A DNA stretch of 64,000 bases, from contig NZ_JACBZY010000001.1 of NCBI RefSeq assembly GCF_013408685.1, forward strand, positions 3,410,001-3,474,000, in the 5' to 3' direction. The notes under the pieces are model-generated. The model saw nothing but the letters and a program-made list of their open reading frames with translations, did not search any database and had not been told where the DNA came from. The position numbers and the translations under genes are program-made. Shown here in pieces: positions 42,164-51,385 of this stretch. Within the stretch, counting starts at the first letter, position 1. Every line of letters starts with the position of its first letter. Origin of the DNA: Schumannella luteola. Lineage in GTDB: Bacteria; Actinomycetota; Actinomycetes; Actinomycetales; Microbacteriaceae.

Positions 42164-43294
42164 TCATGAGTCGAGAGCCTCGACACGGATGCGCTCGGTC
42201 GCCGCGGCGACATCGTCGGCCGAGAAGCGGCCGGCTCCGAGCGCGCGGGTGTTGGCGCTGCCGGCCGCGCTCGCGCGGGCCAGGGCGCTCGCGGTCGTCT
42301 CCCCCGCGGAGAGGCCGGCGACGAGTCCGGCGAGGAAGCTGTCGCCGCTGCCCACCGCGAAGCGACCGGGTTCCGGGTCGGGATGCGCGAGCCAGGCTCC
42401 GTCGGCATCGAGTGCGAGAGCGCCGTGCGCGCCGTCGGTGACCACGACGAGTCCGCCGTCGCCGTCCGGGCGCGAGGTGAGCGTGCGGAGCGCGCCGGCG
42501 AGCTCGCGCAGCGGGGTCTGCTCGGGCAGTTCGAGGGCGCCCGCGGCCTCCGAGCGGTTCACCTTGACGACGTGCGGGCGCGCCTCGAGCAGCGCGCGGA
42601 GTCCCTCGCCCGAGCTGTCGACCGCGAGCCGCACGCCCGCGGCGAGCGCCGCCTCGACGACGGGGCCGAGCCCGGCGATGAGCGCCGGCGGCAGGCTGCC
42701 GGAGATCGCGAGCCAGACCGGGCCGGCAGGTGCGGCGGGCGTGCTGGCGTCGGGCGACGTCGACGGTCCTGCCGCCGCTGTCCCCTCCGACGCACCCGAC
42801 GCCTCCGCCGCGCCGGAACCCCAGAGCGAGCCGCCGCCCGACCGAGCCGACGCTGCCGGTGCGACGGCCGCGACCGCCGCATCCCCGATCGCCTCGCCGG
42901 CGAGCGCCCCCGCGAGCTCCTCCCCCACGGCCGAGGCCAGCGAGCGCGCCTCGCGCGCGCTCAGCTCGGGTGCCGGCTCGTACGACTCGGTCGGCGATCC
43001 GGCGTCGGGCACGAGCGAGAGGCACTGCCGCGCCTCGGCCGCGATCGGCACGGCGCGCACATCCAGCCCCTCGTCGACGGCGAGACCCGCGACGACGACA
43101 CCCATCCGCCCGCCCAGCGGCACGACCGCACGCGCCGGCAGCCCGAGGGCGCGCGCCGCCCGAACGACGTTGAGCGCCTTGCCTCCCGCGAGGCGCACGA
43201 CCTCGGTCGGGCGGTGGATGCCCCCGTCGGCGAGCGCGCCGATGCGGTGCGTCACGTCGAGGGCGGGGCTCGGCGCGAGCGCGATGAGGGTCAT
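42164..43294 (-). CDS. PfkB-family sugar-phosphate kinase (1-phosphofructokinase/LacC type)
   Basis: A 376-residue kinase, probably for tagatose 6-phosphate or fructose 1-phosphate. Family marks are LAPSPALDVTHRI at the start, RLAGGKALNVVRAARALG, LAISGSLPPAL and the catalytic GSGDSFLAG near 303. Residues about 136-190 are an Ala/Gly/Ser/Thr-rich insertion between lid and core; without it the length matches the family (about 310-320). The start lies 4 bases after the permease stop, so it is in the transporter operon. With the SIS isomerase and class II aldolase nearby, a tagatose-6-phosphate route is likely. Confidence 0.9.
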   Translation of the reverse strand: MTLIALAPSPALDVTHRIGALADGGIHRPTEVVRLAGGKALNVVRAARALGLPARAVVPLGGRMGVVVAGLAVDEGLDVRAVPIAAEARQCLSLVPDAGSPTESYEPAPELSAREARSLASAVGEELAGALAGEAIGDAAVAAVAPAASARSGGGSLWGSGAAEASGASEGTAAAGPSTSPDASTPAAPAGPVWLAISGSLPPALIAGLGPVVEAALAAGVRLAVDSSGEGLRALLEARPHVVKVNRSEAAGALELPEQTPLRELAGALRTLTSRPDGDGGLVVVTDGAHGALALDADGAWLAHPDPEPGRFAVGSGDSFLAGLVAGLSAGETTASALARASAAGSANTRALGAGRFSADDVAAATERIRVEALDS

Positions 43295-43298
43295 GCAC

Positions 43299-44234
43299 TC
43301 AGCCTTTCAGGCCCGAGAGGGTCATGGTCTGCACGAACTGCTTCTGCGCGAAGAGGAAGAACACGATCAGCGGCAGCGTCGCCACCACGTTGCCCGCCAT
43401 GAGCAGCGCCCACTGCGTGCGCCGGGTGCCCTGGAAGTTGGCGAGACCGAGCTGGAGAGTGAACGCCTGGTCGTTGTTGATCGCGATGAGCGGCCACACC
43501 AGGTCGTTCCACGAGCCGAGCAGGGTGAAGATCGCGAGCGTCGTCAGCGCCGGCTTCGCCAGCGGCAGGATGATGCGCGTGAACACCTGCCAGCGGTTCG
43601 CGCCGTCGAGCATCCCCGACTCCTCGAGCTCGGCCGGCAGCGACAGGAAGAACTGCCGCATGAGGAAGATGCCGAACGCGCTCGACAGCCACGGCACGAT
43701 CGCCGCGCCGAGGCCGTTCACGAGGCCGAGCTGCGAGAACAGGATGTAGGTCGGGATCATCAGCAGCTGCGTCGGGATCATGATCGTCGCGAGGATCGCG
43801 AACATGCCGACCTGGCGCCCGCGGAACTTGAGCCGGGCGAAGCCGTAGCCGGCGAGCGAGCAGAGCACGAGGTGCGAGGCGATGCCGACCGTGGACACGA
43901 TGACCGTGTTCAGCAGCCAGAGCAGGATGTTCGACTGCGTGAACAGTCCCTCGTAGCCGCCGAAGTCGATGCGCGACGGGATGAACGGCGGCGGGAAGCT
44001 GACGAGCTCCTTCTCGGGCGACACCGAGGCGAGGAACATCTGCACGAACGGCAGCAGGAACAGCACCGACACCGGGATGAGGAACAGGTGCCAGGCGCTC
44101 GGCAGCCGGCGCTTGCGGCGCGCGGCTCCGGAGACGACGCGACCGCCGGCGAGGGCGCCCGTGTCGCGCGCAGCGGCCCGCGAGCCGGCCCCGGCCACGT
44201 CGAGAACCGAGCGAGTGGATGTCGTGATCGCCAT
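43299..44234 (-). CDS. Carbohydrate ABC transporter permease (CUT1, MalG-like)
   Basis: A 311-residue inner-membrane permease with six helices. The EAA coupling loop is LEESGMLDGANRWQVFTRIILPLAKP, with a Gly/Leu variant of the usual EAA start. ATG 44234 overlaps the stop of the previous permease (TGATG). It works with the permease at 44234-45184 and the binding protein at 45188. No ATPase is encoded nearby; a shared MsiK-type ATPase elsewhere is the usual actinobacterial solution. Confidence 0.95.
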   Translation of the reverse strand: MAITTSTRSVLDVAGAGSRAAARDTGALAGGRVVSGAARRKRRLPSAWHLFLIPVSVLFLLPFVQMFLASVSPEKELVSFPPPFIPSRIDFGGYEGLFTQSNILLWLLNTVIVSTVGIASHLVLCSLAGYGFARLKFRGRQVGMFAILATIMIPTQLLMIPTYILFSQLGLVNGLGAAIVPWLSSAFGIFLMRQFFLSLPAELEESGMLDGANRWQVFTRIILPLAKPALTTLAIFTLLGSWNDLVWPLIAINNDQAFTLQLGLANFQGTRRTQWALLMAGNVVATLPLIVFFLFAQKQFVQTMTLSGLKG

Positions 44235-45184
44235 CAGAAGGCCTCCTGCCCGCGGCGGCGCCCGTAGACGACGACCGCGATCGTGATGAGCAGCGTGATG
44301 CCGAAGAGCACGTAGGCGACGGCCGAGCCGTATCCGAACCGCAGCTCGCGGAATGCCTTCTCCCACAGGTAGTAGACGATGGTCTGCGTCGCGTCGAGCG
44401 GACCGCCGCGGGTCGAGGTGTAGACGAGATCGAAGAGCTGGATCGACTGGATGACCTGCCAGATCGTCGTGAACACGGTCACCGGGCTGAGCTGCGGCCA
44501 GACGACCCGCCAGAACGCCTGCCAGCGGTTCGCGCCGTCGAGGCGAGCCGCCTCGAGCAGCTCGGTCGGCACATCCTGCAGGGCCGCGAGGTAGATGACC
44601 GTCGTGAACGCGGCCTGCCCCCAGAGCGACATGATCGCGATGACGAACATCGCCTGACCGCGGTCTTCGAGCCAGCCCTGCTGCGGCAGCCCGAGCACGC
44701 GCAGCACGTTGTTGACGAGGCCGAACTGCGGGTTGAAGAGGTAGGTCGAGAGGATGCCGGTGGCGGCCGCCGAGGCGACGAAGGGCACGAAGATCGCCGT
44801 GCGGTAGAAGCCGATGAACCGGATGCGGCGGTTCAGCGCCACCGCGAGGAACAGGCCCGCCAGCACCGACATCGGCACGAACAGCGCCGTGTAGACGCCG
44901 GTGTGCAGCACCGCATCCCAGAAGTCGCCGTCGCCGACGAGCTCGGAGTAGTTGCCGCCGCCGACGGCCTCGGGCGGGCTGAAGCCGTCCCACTTCTGGA
45001 AGCTCAGCGCGAGCGCCCAGACCGCCGGGAAGATCGACAGGCCGAGCACGAGTGCCGAGCCGGGGATGACGAAGGCCCAGCCGCCGAGGTCGTTCTTCCA
45101 GCGGCGCAGACGCGCGCCGGGGCGCTGCCCGGGGCGCTGCGCGGGCCGTTTCGGGCGGGATGCGGTGAGAGCGGAGGCGGTCAT
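44234..45184 (-). CDS. Sugar ABC transporter permease (CUT1, MalF-like)
   Basis: A 316-residue permease with six helices; the first is WAFVIPGSALVLGLSIFPAV. The EAA loop is LEAARLDGANRWQAFWRVVWPQL. It starts 3 bases after the binding-protein stop and overlaps the next permease by one base. It is part of importer 1 of the locus. Confidence 0.96.
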   Translation of the reverse strand: MTASALTASRPKRPAQRPGQRPGARLRRWKNDLGGWAFVIPGSALVLGLSIFPAVWALALSFQKWDGFSPPEAVGGGNYSELVGDGDFWDAVLHTGVYTALFVPMSVLAGLFLAVALNRRIRFIGFYRTAIFVPFVASAAATGILSTYLFNPQFGLVNNVLRVLGLPQQGWLEDRGQAMFVIAIMSLWGQAAFTTVIYLAALQDVPTELLEAARLDGANRWQAFWRVVWPQLSPVTVFTTIWQVIQSIQLFDLVYTSTRGGPLDATQTIVYYLWEKAFRELRFGYGSAVAYVLFGITLLITIAVVVYGRRRGQEAF

Positions 45185-45187
45185 CGA

Positions 45188-46498
45188 TCAGGACCCGGCG
45201 AGCGCCTTGTCGGCCTTCTCGGCGGCCTTCCTCAGCTCGGACTTCGTGTCGCCGTCGCCCTGCAGCACGTGCGAGATCGCGTCGCCGATCGCCTCCGACA
45301 GCCCCACGTAGCCCGAGACGGTCGGGCGCGCGACGGTCGCGTTCTCAGCGTTGGCGGCCATGACATCCAGACCGGGGTAGGTCTCGACCTGCTTCTGGAA
45401 GGCGTCGGAGTCGACCTCCGAGCTGCGCAGCGGCAGGTTGCCGATCTCGACGTTCCAGCGCTCATCCTGCTCGGCGCTCGTCAGCCACTTCGTGAACTCG
45501 TACGCCCAGTGCGCGCGGTTGACGTCCTTGTGGTCGAACAGGGCCCAGATGTCGGGGCCCGAGACCGTCGTGTGCTTGCCGTCGGTGCCGGGCAGCTGCA
45601 CGACGCCGTAGGGCGTATTCGCCTTCTTGAGGTCGAAGAGCTGCCACGGGCCCGAGGTCATCATGCCGATGCGGCCGGCGGCGAAGAGCTGGCCGAACTT
45701 GGTGTCGGTCTGGTCGAGGTAGACGCTCTTGTCGTCGACGGCCATGCCTTTGAGGAAGTCGAGCGACTTCACCCCGGCCTCCGAGTCGAAAGCGGCCTTG
45801 TCGCCGTTCAGGATCTCGCCGCCGTTCTGCCACAGGTGCGGCCAGAACTGCCAGGTCGTCTCCTCGGAGCCCGACACCGAGTAGGCGTAGCCGTAGGTCT
45901 CGGTCGACGGGTCGGTGATCTTCTTCGCGGCGTCGCGGAAGTCGTCCCAGGTCCAGTCTTCGGTCGGCGCGGCGACGCCGGCATCCTCGAACAGCTTCGT
46001 GTTGTAGATGAGCGAGATGTTGTCGACGATCGCCGGGAAGCCGATGGTCTTCTTGCCGCTCGGCTGCACGGTCTTGCGCGCGGCCTCCGAGAACTCATCC
46101 CACTTCACGTCCGGGTCGGCGACCTGCTTCGTGATGTCGAGCGTGCGCCCCGAGCTCTCGAGCTGGCTCGCCCACGAGCCGAAGCTGTAGGAGATGTCGG
46201 GGTAGCTGTTGCCGGCGAATCCGGCGCTGAGCTTCTGCAGCAGCTCCTCGGTGGAGGAGGCTCCCGGCGAGACGTCGATCGTGACGTTCGGGTGCTCCTT
46301 CTCGAACTCGTCGGCGAGCTTCTGCAGCAGCTTGCTGGCATCCGCATCCTGCCCCGTCCACCAGGTCAGCTTCACGTCGGCCTTGGTGTCGAGCTTCGTC
46401 GCACCGGACGGCCCGGCGCAGCCGGCGAGGCCGGCCAGGCCGAGGGCGCCGATCGCGAGGGCGGCGGCGGTGCGGATGAGTCGGTTTCGAGTGGTCAC
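45188..46498 (-). CDS. Extracellular sugar-binding lipoprotein (ABC importer 1)
   Basis: A 436-residue substrate-binding protein of the CUT1 class. Lipobox LAGLAG-C27; mature start includes VKLTWWTGQDADASKLLQKL, and NISLIYNTKLFEDAGVAAP and GRIGMMTSGPWQLFDL are typical of this family. GGAG precedes GTG 46498. It captures a sugar outside the membrane and passes it to the two permeases downstream. Ligand unknown; the neighbours suggest a galactoside or amino-sugar oligosaccharide. Confidence 0.95.
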   Translation of the reverse strand: MTTRNRLIRTAAALAIGALGLAGLAGCAGPSGATKLDTKADVKLTWWTGQDADASKLLQKLADEFEKEHPNVTIDVSPGASSTEELLQKLSAGFAGNSYPDISYSFGSWASQLESSGRTLDITKQVADPDVKWDEFSEAARKTVQPSGKKTIGFPAIVDNISLIYNTKLFEDAGVAAPTEDWTWDDFRDAAKKITDPSTETYGYAYSVSGSEETTWQFWPHLWQNGGEILNGDKAAFDSEAGVKSLDFLKGMAVDDKSVYLDQTDTKFGQLFAAGRIGMMTSGPWQLFDLKKANTPYGVVQLPGTDGKHTTVSGPDIWALFDHKDVNRAHWAYEFTKWLTSAEQDERWNVEIGNLPLRSSEVDSDAFQKQVETYPGLDVMAANAENATVARPTVSGYVGLSEAIGDAISHVLQGDGDTKSELRKAAEKADKALAGS

Positions 46499-46520
46499 GG
46501 GGTTCTCCTCGGTGCCGGTA

Positions 46521-46573
46521 GTGCAGGGGCGATGCGGTGCAGGGGCGGTGCGCGTGCGGTGCAGGGGTGGTGC
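46521..46573. repeat. Imperfect tandem repeat upstream of binding-protein gene 1
   Basis: GTGCAGGGGCGATGCG (46521-46536), GTGCAGGGGCGGTGCG (46537-46552) and, after 6 bases, GTGCAGGGGTGGTGC (46559-46573). It lies 23-75 bases upstream of the GTG at 46498 within the 215-base gap after the SIS gene. Function unknown; it may act in the 5' leader of the importer transcript. The rest of the gap shows nothing I can name. Confidence 0.6.
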
Positions 46574-46713
46574 TTCTGCGGGCGGCGACGTCGTTGTCGG
46601 ATGAGGTGCGGTGCTGGTCGTTCGAGCGGTGCGGGTCGGTCTGGGTTCCGGCGATCGGCGGCCGGTGCGGCGGCGACGCGAGAAGCCCAGCTCCCCGCGC
46701 CGCCGCCCTGCCC

Positions 46714-47592
46714 TCAGCTGAGGATGATCGACCGGGTCAGGTGACGCGGCTGGTCGGGGTCGAGCCCGCGCTGGGCGGCGATCGCGACGGCGAGGCGCTG
46801 CGCCTGCACGAGGTCGACCAGCGGCTCGGCGGATCCGAGCAGCACGCGGGCGCCGGTGCGGCGGATGTCGTCGGCGAGCGCCGCGTCGGCGCTGCCGAAG
46901 AGCCAGACCAGCGAGCCCGGGTGGGCGACCGCGAGCGGGCCGTGGCGGTAGTCGAGCACGGGGTACGACTCCGACCAGGCCTGGGCGGCCTCGCGGATCT
47001 TGAGCGCCGCCTCCTGCGCGAGGCCGTAGGTCCAGCCGGTGCCGAGGTAGACGAAGTGATCGAGCCCGTCGAGATCGACCGGCAGCGGCAGCGCGAGGGC
47101 CTCCTCGACGGCCGCGATGGCCGGCTCGACGTCGTAGCCGAGAGCGGCGCGGGCGAGCGTGAGGAAGGTCGTGGGGAAGCGGGTCTGCACGACCGACTTC
47201 TCGTCGGCGGCGGCGAGGTCGAGGATGTCGTCGGCGAACTCGGCGACGGGCGAGTCGGCGACGCCGGTGACGACGACGCGGCGCACGCCCGCGGGCACCT
47301 CGCGCAGCGCGGCGATGACCTCGGTCGTGGTGCCCGAGCGGGTGATCGCGACCACGCGATCCCAGTCGCGCCAGGCGCGCGGCTCGCTGGCGTAGCCGGC
47401 GTCGGTGACGCCGTGGCCGGCCTCCTCGCGCAGGAAGGCGAGCGACTCGGCGACGAAGGCGGAGGTGCCGCAGCCGATCACGAGCACCTTCTCCCCCGGT
47501 GCGGCGAGCAGTTCGCGGGCCTGGTCGAGCCCCGCGAGGGCCTCACGCCAGAGGCGGGGCTGCGTGGCGATCTCGTCGTCGGTGATGCTCAT
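46714..47592 (-). CDS. Double SIS-domain sugar isomerase/deaminase (AgaS/FrlB/GlmS-like)
   Basis: A 292-residue protein with two sugar-isomerase domains. The phosphosugar-binding motifs are VIGCGTSAFVAESLAFL and VAITRSGTTTEVIAAL; the C-terminal half has YLGTGWTYGLAQEAALKIREA and YRHGPLAVA. It lacks a glutaminase domain, so it is a deaminase or isomerase of an amino-sugar phosphate, as in AgaS (galactosamine 6-phosphate to tagatose 6-phosphate), although shorter than AgaS. GGAG precedes ATG 47592. An operator-like repeat lies upstream. Confidence 0.9.
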   Translation of the reverse strand: MSITDDEIATQPRLWREALAGLDQARELLAAPGEKVLVIGCGTSAFVAESLAFLREEAGHGVTDAGYASEPRAWRDWDRVVAITRSGTTTEVIAALREVPAGVRRVVVTGVADSPVAEFADDILDLAAADEKSVVQTRFPTTFLTLARAALGYDVEPAIAAVEEALALPLPVDLDGLDHFVYLGTGWTYGLAQEAALKIREAAQAWSESYPVLDYRHGPLAVAHPGSLVWLFGSADAALADDIRRTGARVLLGSAEPLVDLVQAQRLAVAIAAQRGLDPDQPRHLTRSIILS

Positions 47593-47655
47593 GATGACTC
47601 CGGTCTGGTCGTGCGGGTCGGCGCCTCGCGCCGTCAGGGACAGTGTGGGATGGAT

Positions 47656-47690
47656 TGCGCGTTCAGTCACGAGATTGCGCGAAACGCGCA
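47656..47690. promoter_or_regulatory. Candidate DeoR operator A, upstream of the SIS gene
   Basis: Three copies of the TGCGCG core: TGCGCGTT (47656-47663), TGCGCGAA (47676-47683) and AACGCGCA (47683-47690); the last two form the inverted repeat TGCGCG-AAA-CGCGCA. Most of the site lies inside the 3' end of the DUF4874/4832 gene. The same core recurs at 52791-52820 and 57529-57550. Confidence 0.65.
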
Positions 47691-49435
47691 TTATGGTTGC
47701 GTGAACCCTGCGCATCGACTCGGCGACGCCGACGGAATCCGATCAGCAGGGCTCCCGCGACGACGGCGATCACCGCCGTCAGCGCGCCGGGCGACGCGAA
47801 CTCGGATCCGGTCGCGGCGAGCTGCGGGGAGGCGTCGCCCGGGGCGGCCACGGCGGCCGGATCAGCCGGCACCGCGATGGTCCCGGCGTCCGTCGCGACG
47901 ACCGTCTGGCCCAGGGCGTTGACTCCGGTCGCGGCATCCCAGGTGCCGACGTTCGCCGTGCGGATCGCGAAGCGCGGGTCGCTGGCCGGAGCGGCTGCGG
48001 CAGCCGCCGCCGAGACCGCGGCGGCCGGAGCGGCAGCCGCGGCAGCGCGCGTCGTCGGCGCCGCATCCTCGTCGCGCACCGGCGCGCGCAGCGCCAGCGC
48101 CGCCGCGTAGTCGCCCTGCGCGAGGTCGCGCAGCGTCGCCGTCAGCGTCGTCGTGGTTCCCGGGAGCCAGCGGCGGATGTCGGGTCCGTCGAGCGCGAAC
48201 TCGGTCTCGGCGCCGTCGGCGGCGGTCAGCACGAGCGTCACCGGGCGTGGCGTGTACGGCGCCGCCCAGCCGTCGTTGCGCACGTGCACGGTGACCGCTG
48301 CGCTGCCGTCGGCGGCCGGGGCGATCGTCGAGTCAGTCAGCACGAGCCGGTAGCCGAGCAGCTTCGACGCCGTGTCGATTCCGGCATCACCCCACGACGC
48401 CAGCACCTCGGGCTGGTAGTCGCGGTTGAGGTAGCTGTAGTGGTAACGCGCCAGCTCGGCTGAGGCGCTCGCCCACTCCGAGCGCGGCGGGTTGACGTTG
48501 CAGGTCTCGCCGCCGACCGGCACCCAGGCGCTGTCGGCCTCGAGGTACTGCTGGTCGAGCTCGATCGGGTCGGAGAGGAAGGTGCCCCAGTCGTCGGGCG
48601 CCGCGAGCAGGCAGTCGTTGTGGTGGCCGACGCGCGACAGCGCCGTGCCGGTCGTCGCCTCCGCGCTCGACACGGCGCCGGCCGCGCCGGTCGGCACGCC
48701 GAGCTGCTTCTGCTTCATCTGCATCGTGCGCAGCTGAACCGAGCGGTCGGCCGGCAGCTCGTCGAGCAGCGCCTGCGTGACCTGGGCGCGCTTCGCCCAG
48801 TCGGCATCCGTCACCGTGCCCGGGTCAGCCGGATCGGTGACGAAGTGGTCGGTGTAGTAACCCTCGCCCCACAGGCCGATCAGCCCCTCCTGCACGACAG
48901 GGATGACATCCGCGTTCGCCCGCAGGATCGGACCGAGCTGGTGGATGTGCGCCAGCACCACGTCGAGCGGCGCGTCGCCGTAGGGCGGCTCGTAGGGCCA
49001 GTCGCCGCCCTGCACGTAGGCGAAGCGGGTGATGACCGAGACGCCGGCGGCGCGGGCGGTCGCGTAGTCGGCCGTGATCTTCTCGAGCAGGTCGGGCGCG
49101 AGCGTCGGCGTCGCCGTGAAGGCGTCGAGGTAGAACACGCGCAGGATCTGCGTGATGCCCTCGGCGCGGTAGCTCTCGAGCGTCGCCGCCTCGAGCGGCT
49201 CCCAGCCCGCGCCGCCCGTGCGGTAGTGGGTCTCGGTGTGGTGGTAGAAGCCACGCTGCGGGTTCGCGATGACGTCGTCGCTGGCGGCGAGCGTGACGGT
49301 CGAGGGCGCGGCGGCGGCCGCGTCGCCGCTCGCGTCGTCGGCCGCGAACGCCGCGCTCGGGGCCAGCAGCCCGACCGCGGCGAGCGCCGCGACGGCGAGG
49401 GCCGCGGGGGCGGCCGGGATCCTGCGAGAGCTCAT
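47663..49435 (-). CDS. DUF4874/DUF4832 secreted protein with LAxTG wall anchor
   Basis: A 590-residue exported protein. The signal peptide ends at AAFA; NPQRGFYHHTETHY and VQEGLIGLWGEGYYTDHF are marks of DUF4874, and HNDCLLAAPDDWGTF opens DUF4832. A Thr/Ala/Pro-rich region precedes LAATGSE, a hydrophobic helix and RRRRR, a class E (LAxTG) sortase signal. These domains resemble glycosidase-type barrels and often lie in polysaccharide loci. It is probably wall-bound and acts on an external glycan. Its last codons overlap operator A. Confidence 0.9.
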   Translation of the reverse strand: MSSRRIPAAPAALAVAALAAVGLLAPSAAFAADDASGDAAAAAPSTVTLAASDDVIANPQRGFYHHTETHYRTGGAGWEPLEAATLESYRAEGITQILRVFYLDAFTATPTLAPDLLEKITADYATARAAGVSVITRFAYVQGGDWPYEPPYGDAPLDVVLAHIHQLGPILRANADVIPVVQEGLIGLWGEGYYTDHFVTDPADPGTVTDADWAKRAQVTQALLDELPADRSVQLRTMQMKQKQLGVPTGAAGAVSSAEATTGTALSRVGHHNDCLLAAPDDWGTFLSDPIELDQQYLEADSAWVPVGGETCNVNPPRSEWASASAELARYHYSYLNRDYQPEVLASWGDAGIDTASKLLGYRLVLTDSTIAPAADGSAAVTVHVRNDGWAAPYTPRPVTLVLTAADGAETEFALDGPDIRRWLPGTTTTLTATLRDLAQGDYAAALALRAPVRDEDAAPTTRAAAAAAPAAAVSAAAAAAAPASDPRFAIRTANVGTWDAATGVNALGQTVVATDAGTIAVPADPAAVAAPGDASPQLAATGSEFASPGALTAVIAVVAGALLIGFRRRRRVDAQGSRNHNARFAQSRD

Positions 49436-49504
49436 GGTCGTCTCCTTACGGGTAGGGCGGATCGCGCCGCGACCGGCCGGCCGCGGCGGAGAGAGATGGA
49501 TCGG

Positions 49505-50377
49505 CTACTTGAGTCCCGAGTGCGCGAGGCCGTCGATGACCCGGCGCTGCAGCACGATGAACAGCAGCAGGATCGGCGCCATCGCGAGCATGCTGGCCGC
49601 CATGATCACCGGGTAGTCGGTGTTGTTCTTGTCGCTCACGAGCGTCGCGAGCCCCGCCGAGAGCGGCATCTGGTCCTGGTAGGTCGAGACCAGCAGCGGC
49701 CAGAGCAGCTCGTTCCACGACCACAGCGCCGCCGTGATCGCGAGCACGTTGATGCTCGGCCGGGCGAGCGGCAGCATGACCGTCCAGAAGATGCGCACGG
49801 GCGACGCCCCATCCAGTCGCGCCGCCTCCTCCAGCTCGTTCGGCATGTTGAGGAACGCCGTGCGCATGAGGAAGGTGCCGAAGGCGCTGAACAGGCCGGG
49901 CGCGACGATGCCGGCGACGGTGTTGAGCCATCCCAGCCCCTGCACGATCTGGTACTGCGAGATCAGGTAGGCCTGCGACGGCACCATGAGGATCGACAGC
50001 GCCAGCCCCATGAGCAGGAAGCGCCCGCGGAAGCGCATGCGCGCGAAGGCGTAGCCGGCGGCCGTGCACAGGATGATCTGGGCGAGCGTGCGGATCACGG
50101 TGATCCACACCGAGGTGCCCAGCTGCGAGAAGAAGGGCAGCCGCTCGAACACGGTCGCGTAGTTCTGCCAGCGCAGCTCGGCCGGCCAGAAGGTCGGCAC
50201 GACGCTCTGCACCTCGGCGTTCGTCGACAGCGACATGATCAGCTGCCAGAGGAACGGGAACGCCATGAGCACGGCGCCGGTCGCGAGGACGACGTGGGCC
50301 ACGACGTGCGAACCCTGACGGCCGCCGCGTCGGCGGGTGCGCGGCTGGGCGCGGAATCGGCCGAGCGCGTCAGTCAT
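49505..50377 (-). CDS. Carbohydrate ABC transporter permease (CUT1, MalG-like), importer 2
   Basis: A 290-residue permease with six helices. The EAA loop is LEEAARLDGASPVRIFWTVMLPLARP. It overlaps the previous permease gene by 8 bases (ATGACTGA), so the two subunits are translationally coupled. Importer 2 has its own binding protein at 51386. Confidence 0.96.
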   Translation of the reverse strand: MTDALGRFRAQPRTRRRGGRQGSHVVAHVVLATGAVLMAFPFLWQLIMSLSTNAEVQSVVPTFWPAELRWQNYATVFERLPFFSQLGTSVWITVIRTLAQIILCTAAGYAFARMRFRGRFLLMGLALSILMVPSQAYLISQYQIVQGLGWLNTVAGIVAPGLFSAFGTFLMRTAFLNMPNELEEAARLDGASPVRIFWTVMLPLARPSINVLAITAALWSWNELLWPLLVSTYQDQMPLSAGLATLVSDKNNTDYPVIMAASMLAMAPILLLFIVLQRRVIDGLAHSGLK

Positions 50378-51374
50378 TCGAGACCCACTTCCGCTGCAGG
50401 CGCACCTGGATGAGCGTCACCACGCCGATCACGACGAAGATCAGCATCGCGATCGCCGCCGCGTAGCCCTTCTCGTTGTCGACGAAGCCCGCCTGGTAGA
50501 ACCAGTAGACGAGCGACATGCTCTTCGGCAGCGCCGGGTTCTGGGCGCCCATGATCGCGTACAGCAGGTCGAAGAGCTGGAAGCTGCCGATGACCGTCAC
50601 GATCGAGACGAAGACGATGCTCGGCGCCAGCAGCGGCACCGTGATCGAGCGGAACTGCCGCCAGCGCGAGGCGCCGTCGAGCTGCGCCGCCTCGTAGAGC
50701 TCGTCGGGGATCGCCTTGAGCCCGGCGGCGAGCACGATCATCGAGAAGCCGAGCGACGACCACAGGCCGACGATCGCGACGGCGGTGATCGCCCATCCCG
50801 GCGTGCTGATCCAGTACGGGCCGTCGATGCCGACCAGCCCGAGCACCCAGTTGAGGATGCCGTGATCGCCGCGGAAGATCATCCGCCAGACCATCGCGAC
50901 CGCCGTCGGCATGGCCACGTAGGGCAGGAAGTAGAGCACCCGGTAGACGGCGGCGAAACGCAGCCCCGGCAGGTTCAGCAGGCTCGCCAGGCCGACCGCG
51001 ATCGGCACCCCCAGCAGCACGATCGCCGTGTAGAGCACCGTGTTGCCGAGCGACGAGAGCAGGTCGGGGTCGGTGATCATGCGCGCGTAGTTCGCGCCGC
51101 CGATCCAGGTCGTGCCGCCGAAGACGCCCCACTCGGTGAACGAGTAGTAGAGCGTCTGGATGATCGGCCACAGGTAGAAGACGCCGACGCCGAGCATGAG
51201 CGGCCCGACGAACAGCCACGGCCAGGCGCCGTCGCGTCGCCGGGCCGCCGCCTCGCCGCCCGCGCGCGGCAGGCGTCCACCGCGGCGCGCGGACTGCGAC
51301 TCAGCCGGCCGGCCGGAGCCGGGCTCGGTACCGCGGTCGGCGCGCCTCGGGCGTGCGCCGACCGCGGTGGTCAT
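50370..51374 (-). CDS. Sugar ABC transporter permease (CUT1, MalF-like), importer 2
   Basis: A 334-residue permease. A cytoplasmic N-terminal segment of about 45 residues rich in Arg and Ala precedes WPWLFVGPLMLGVGVFYLWP. The EAA loop is LYEAAQLDGASRWRQFRSITVPLL. It starts 11 bases after the binding-protein stop. Upstream in-frame codons run back through that gene and are not used. Confidence 0.95.
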   Translation of the reverse strand: MTTAVGARPRRADRGTEPGSGRPAESQSARRGGRLPRAGGEAAARRRDGAWPWLFVGPLMLGVGVFYLWPIIQTLYYSFTEWGVFGGTTWIGGANYARMITDPDLLSSLGNTVLYTAIVLLGVPIAVGLASLLNLPGLRFAAVYRVLYFLPYVAMPTAVAMVWRMIFRGDHGILNWVLGLVGIDGPYWISTPGWAITAVAIVGLWSSLGFSMIVLAAGLKAIPDELYEAAQLDGASRWRQFRSITVPLLAPSIVFVSIVTVIGSFQLFDLLYAIMGAQNPALPKSMSLVYWFYQAGFVDNEKGYAAAIAMLIFVVIGVVTLIQVRLQRKWVSND

Positions 51375-51385
51375 CCGGAGTGAGC

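Noticed and set aside
46499-46713. CRISPR-like array from the GTGCAGGGG repeats
   Set aside because: Units are only 16 bases, adjoin without spacers and number three. No cas genes are present.
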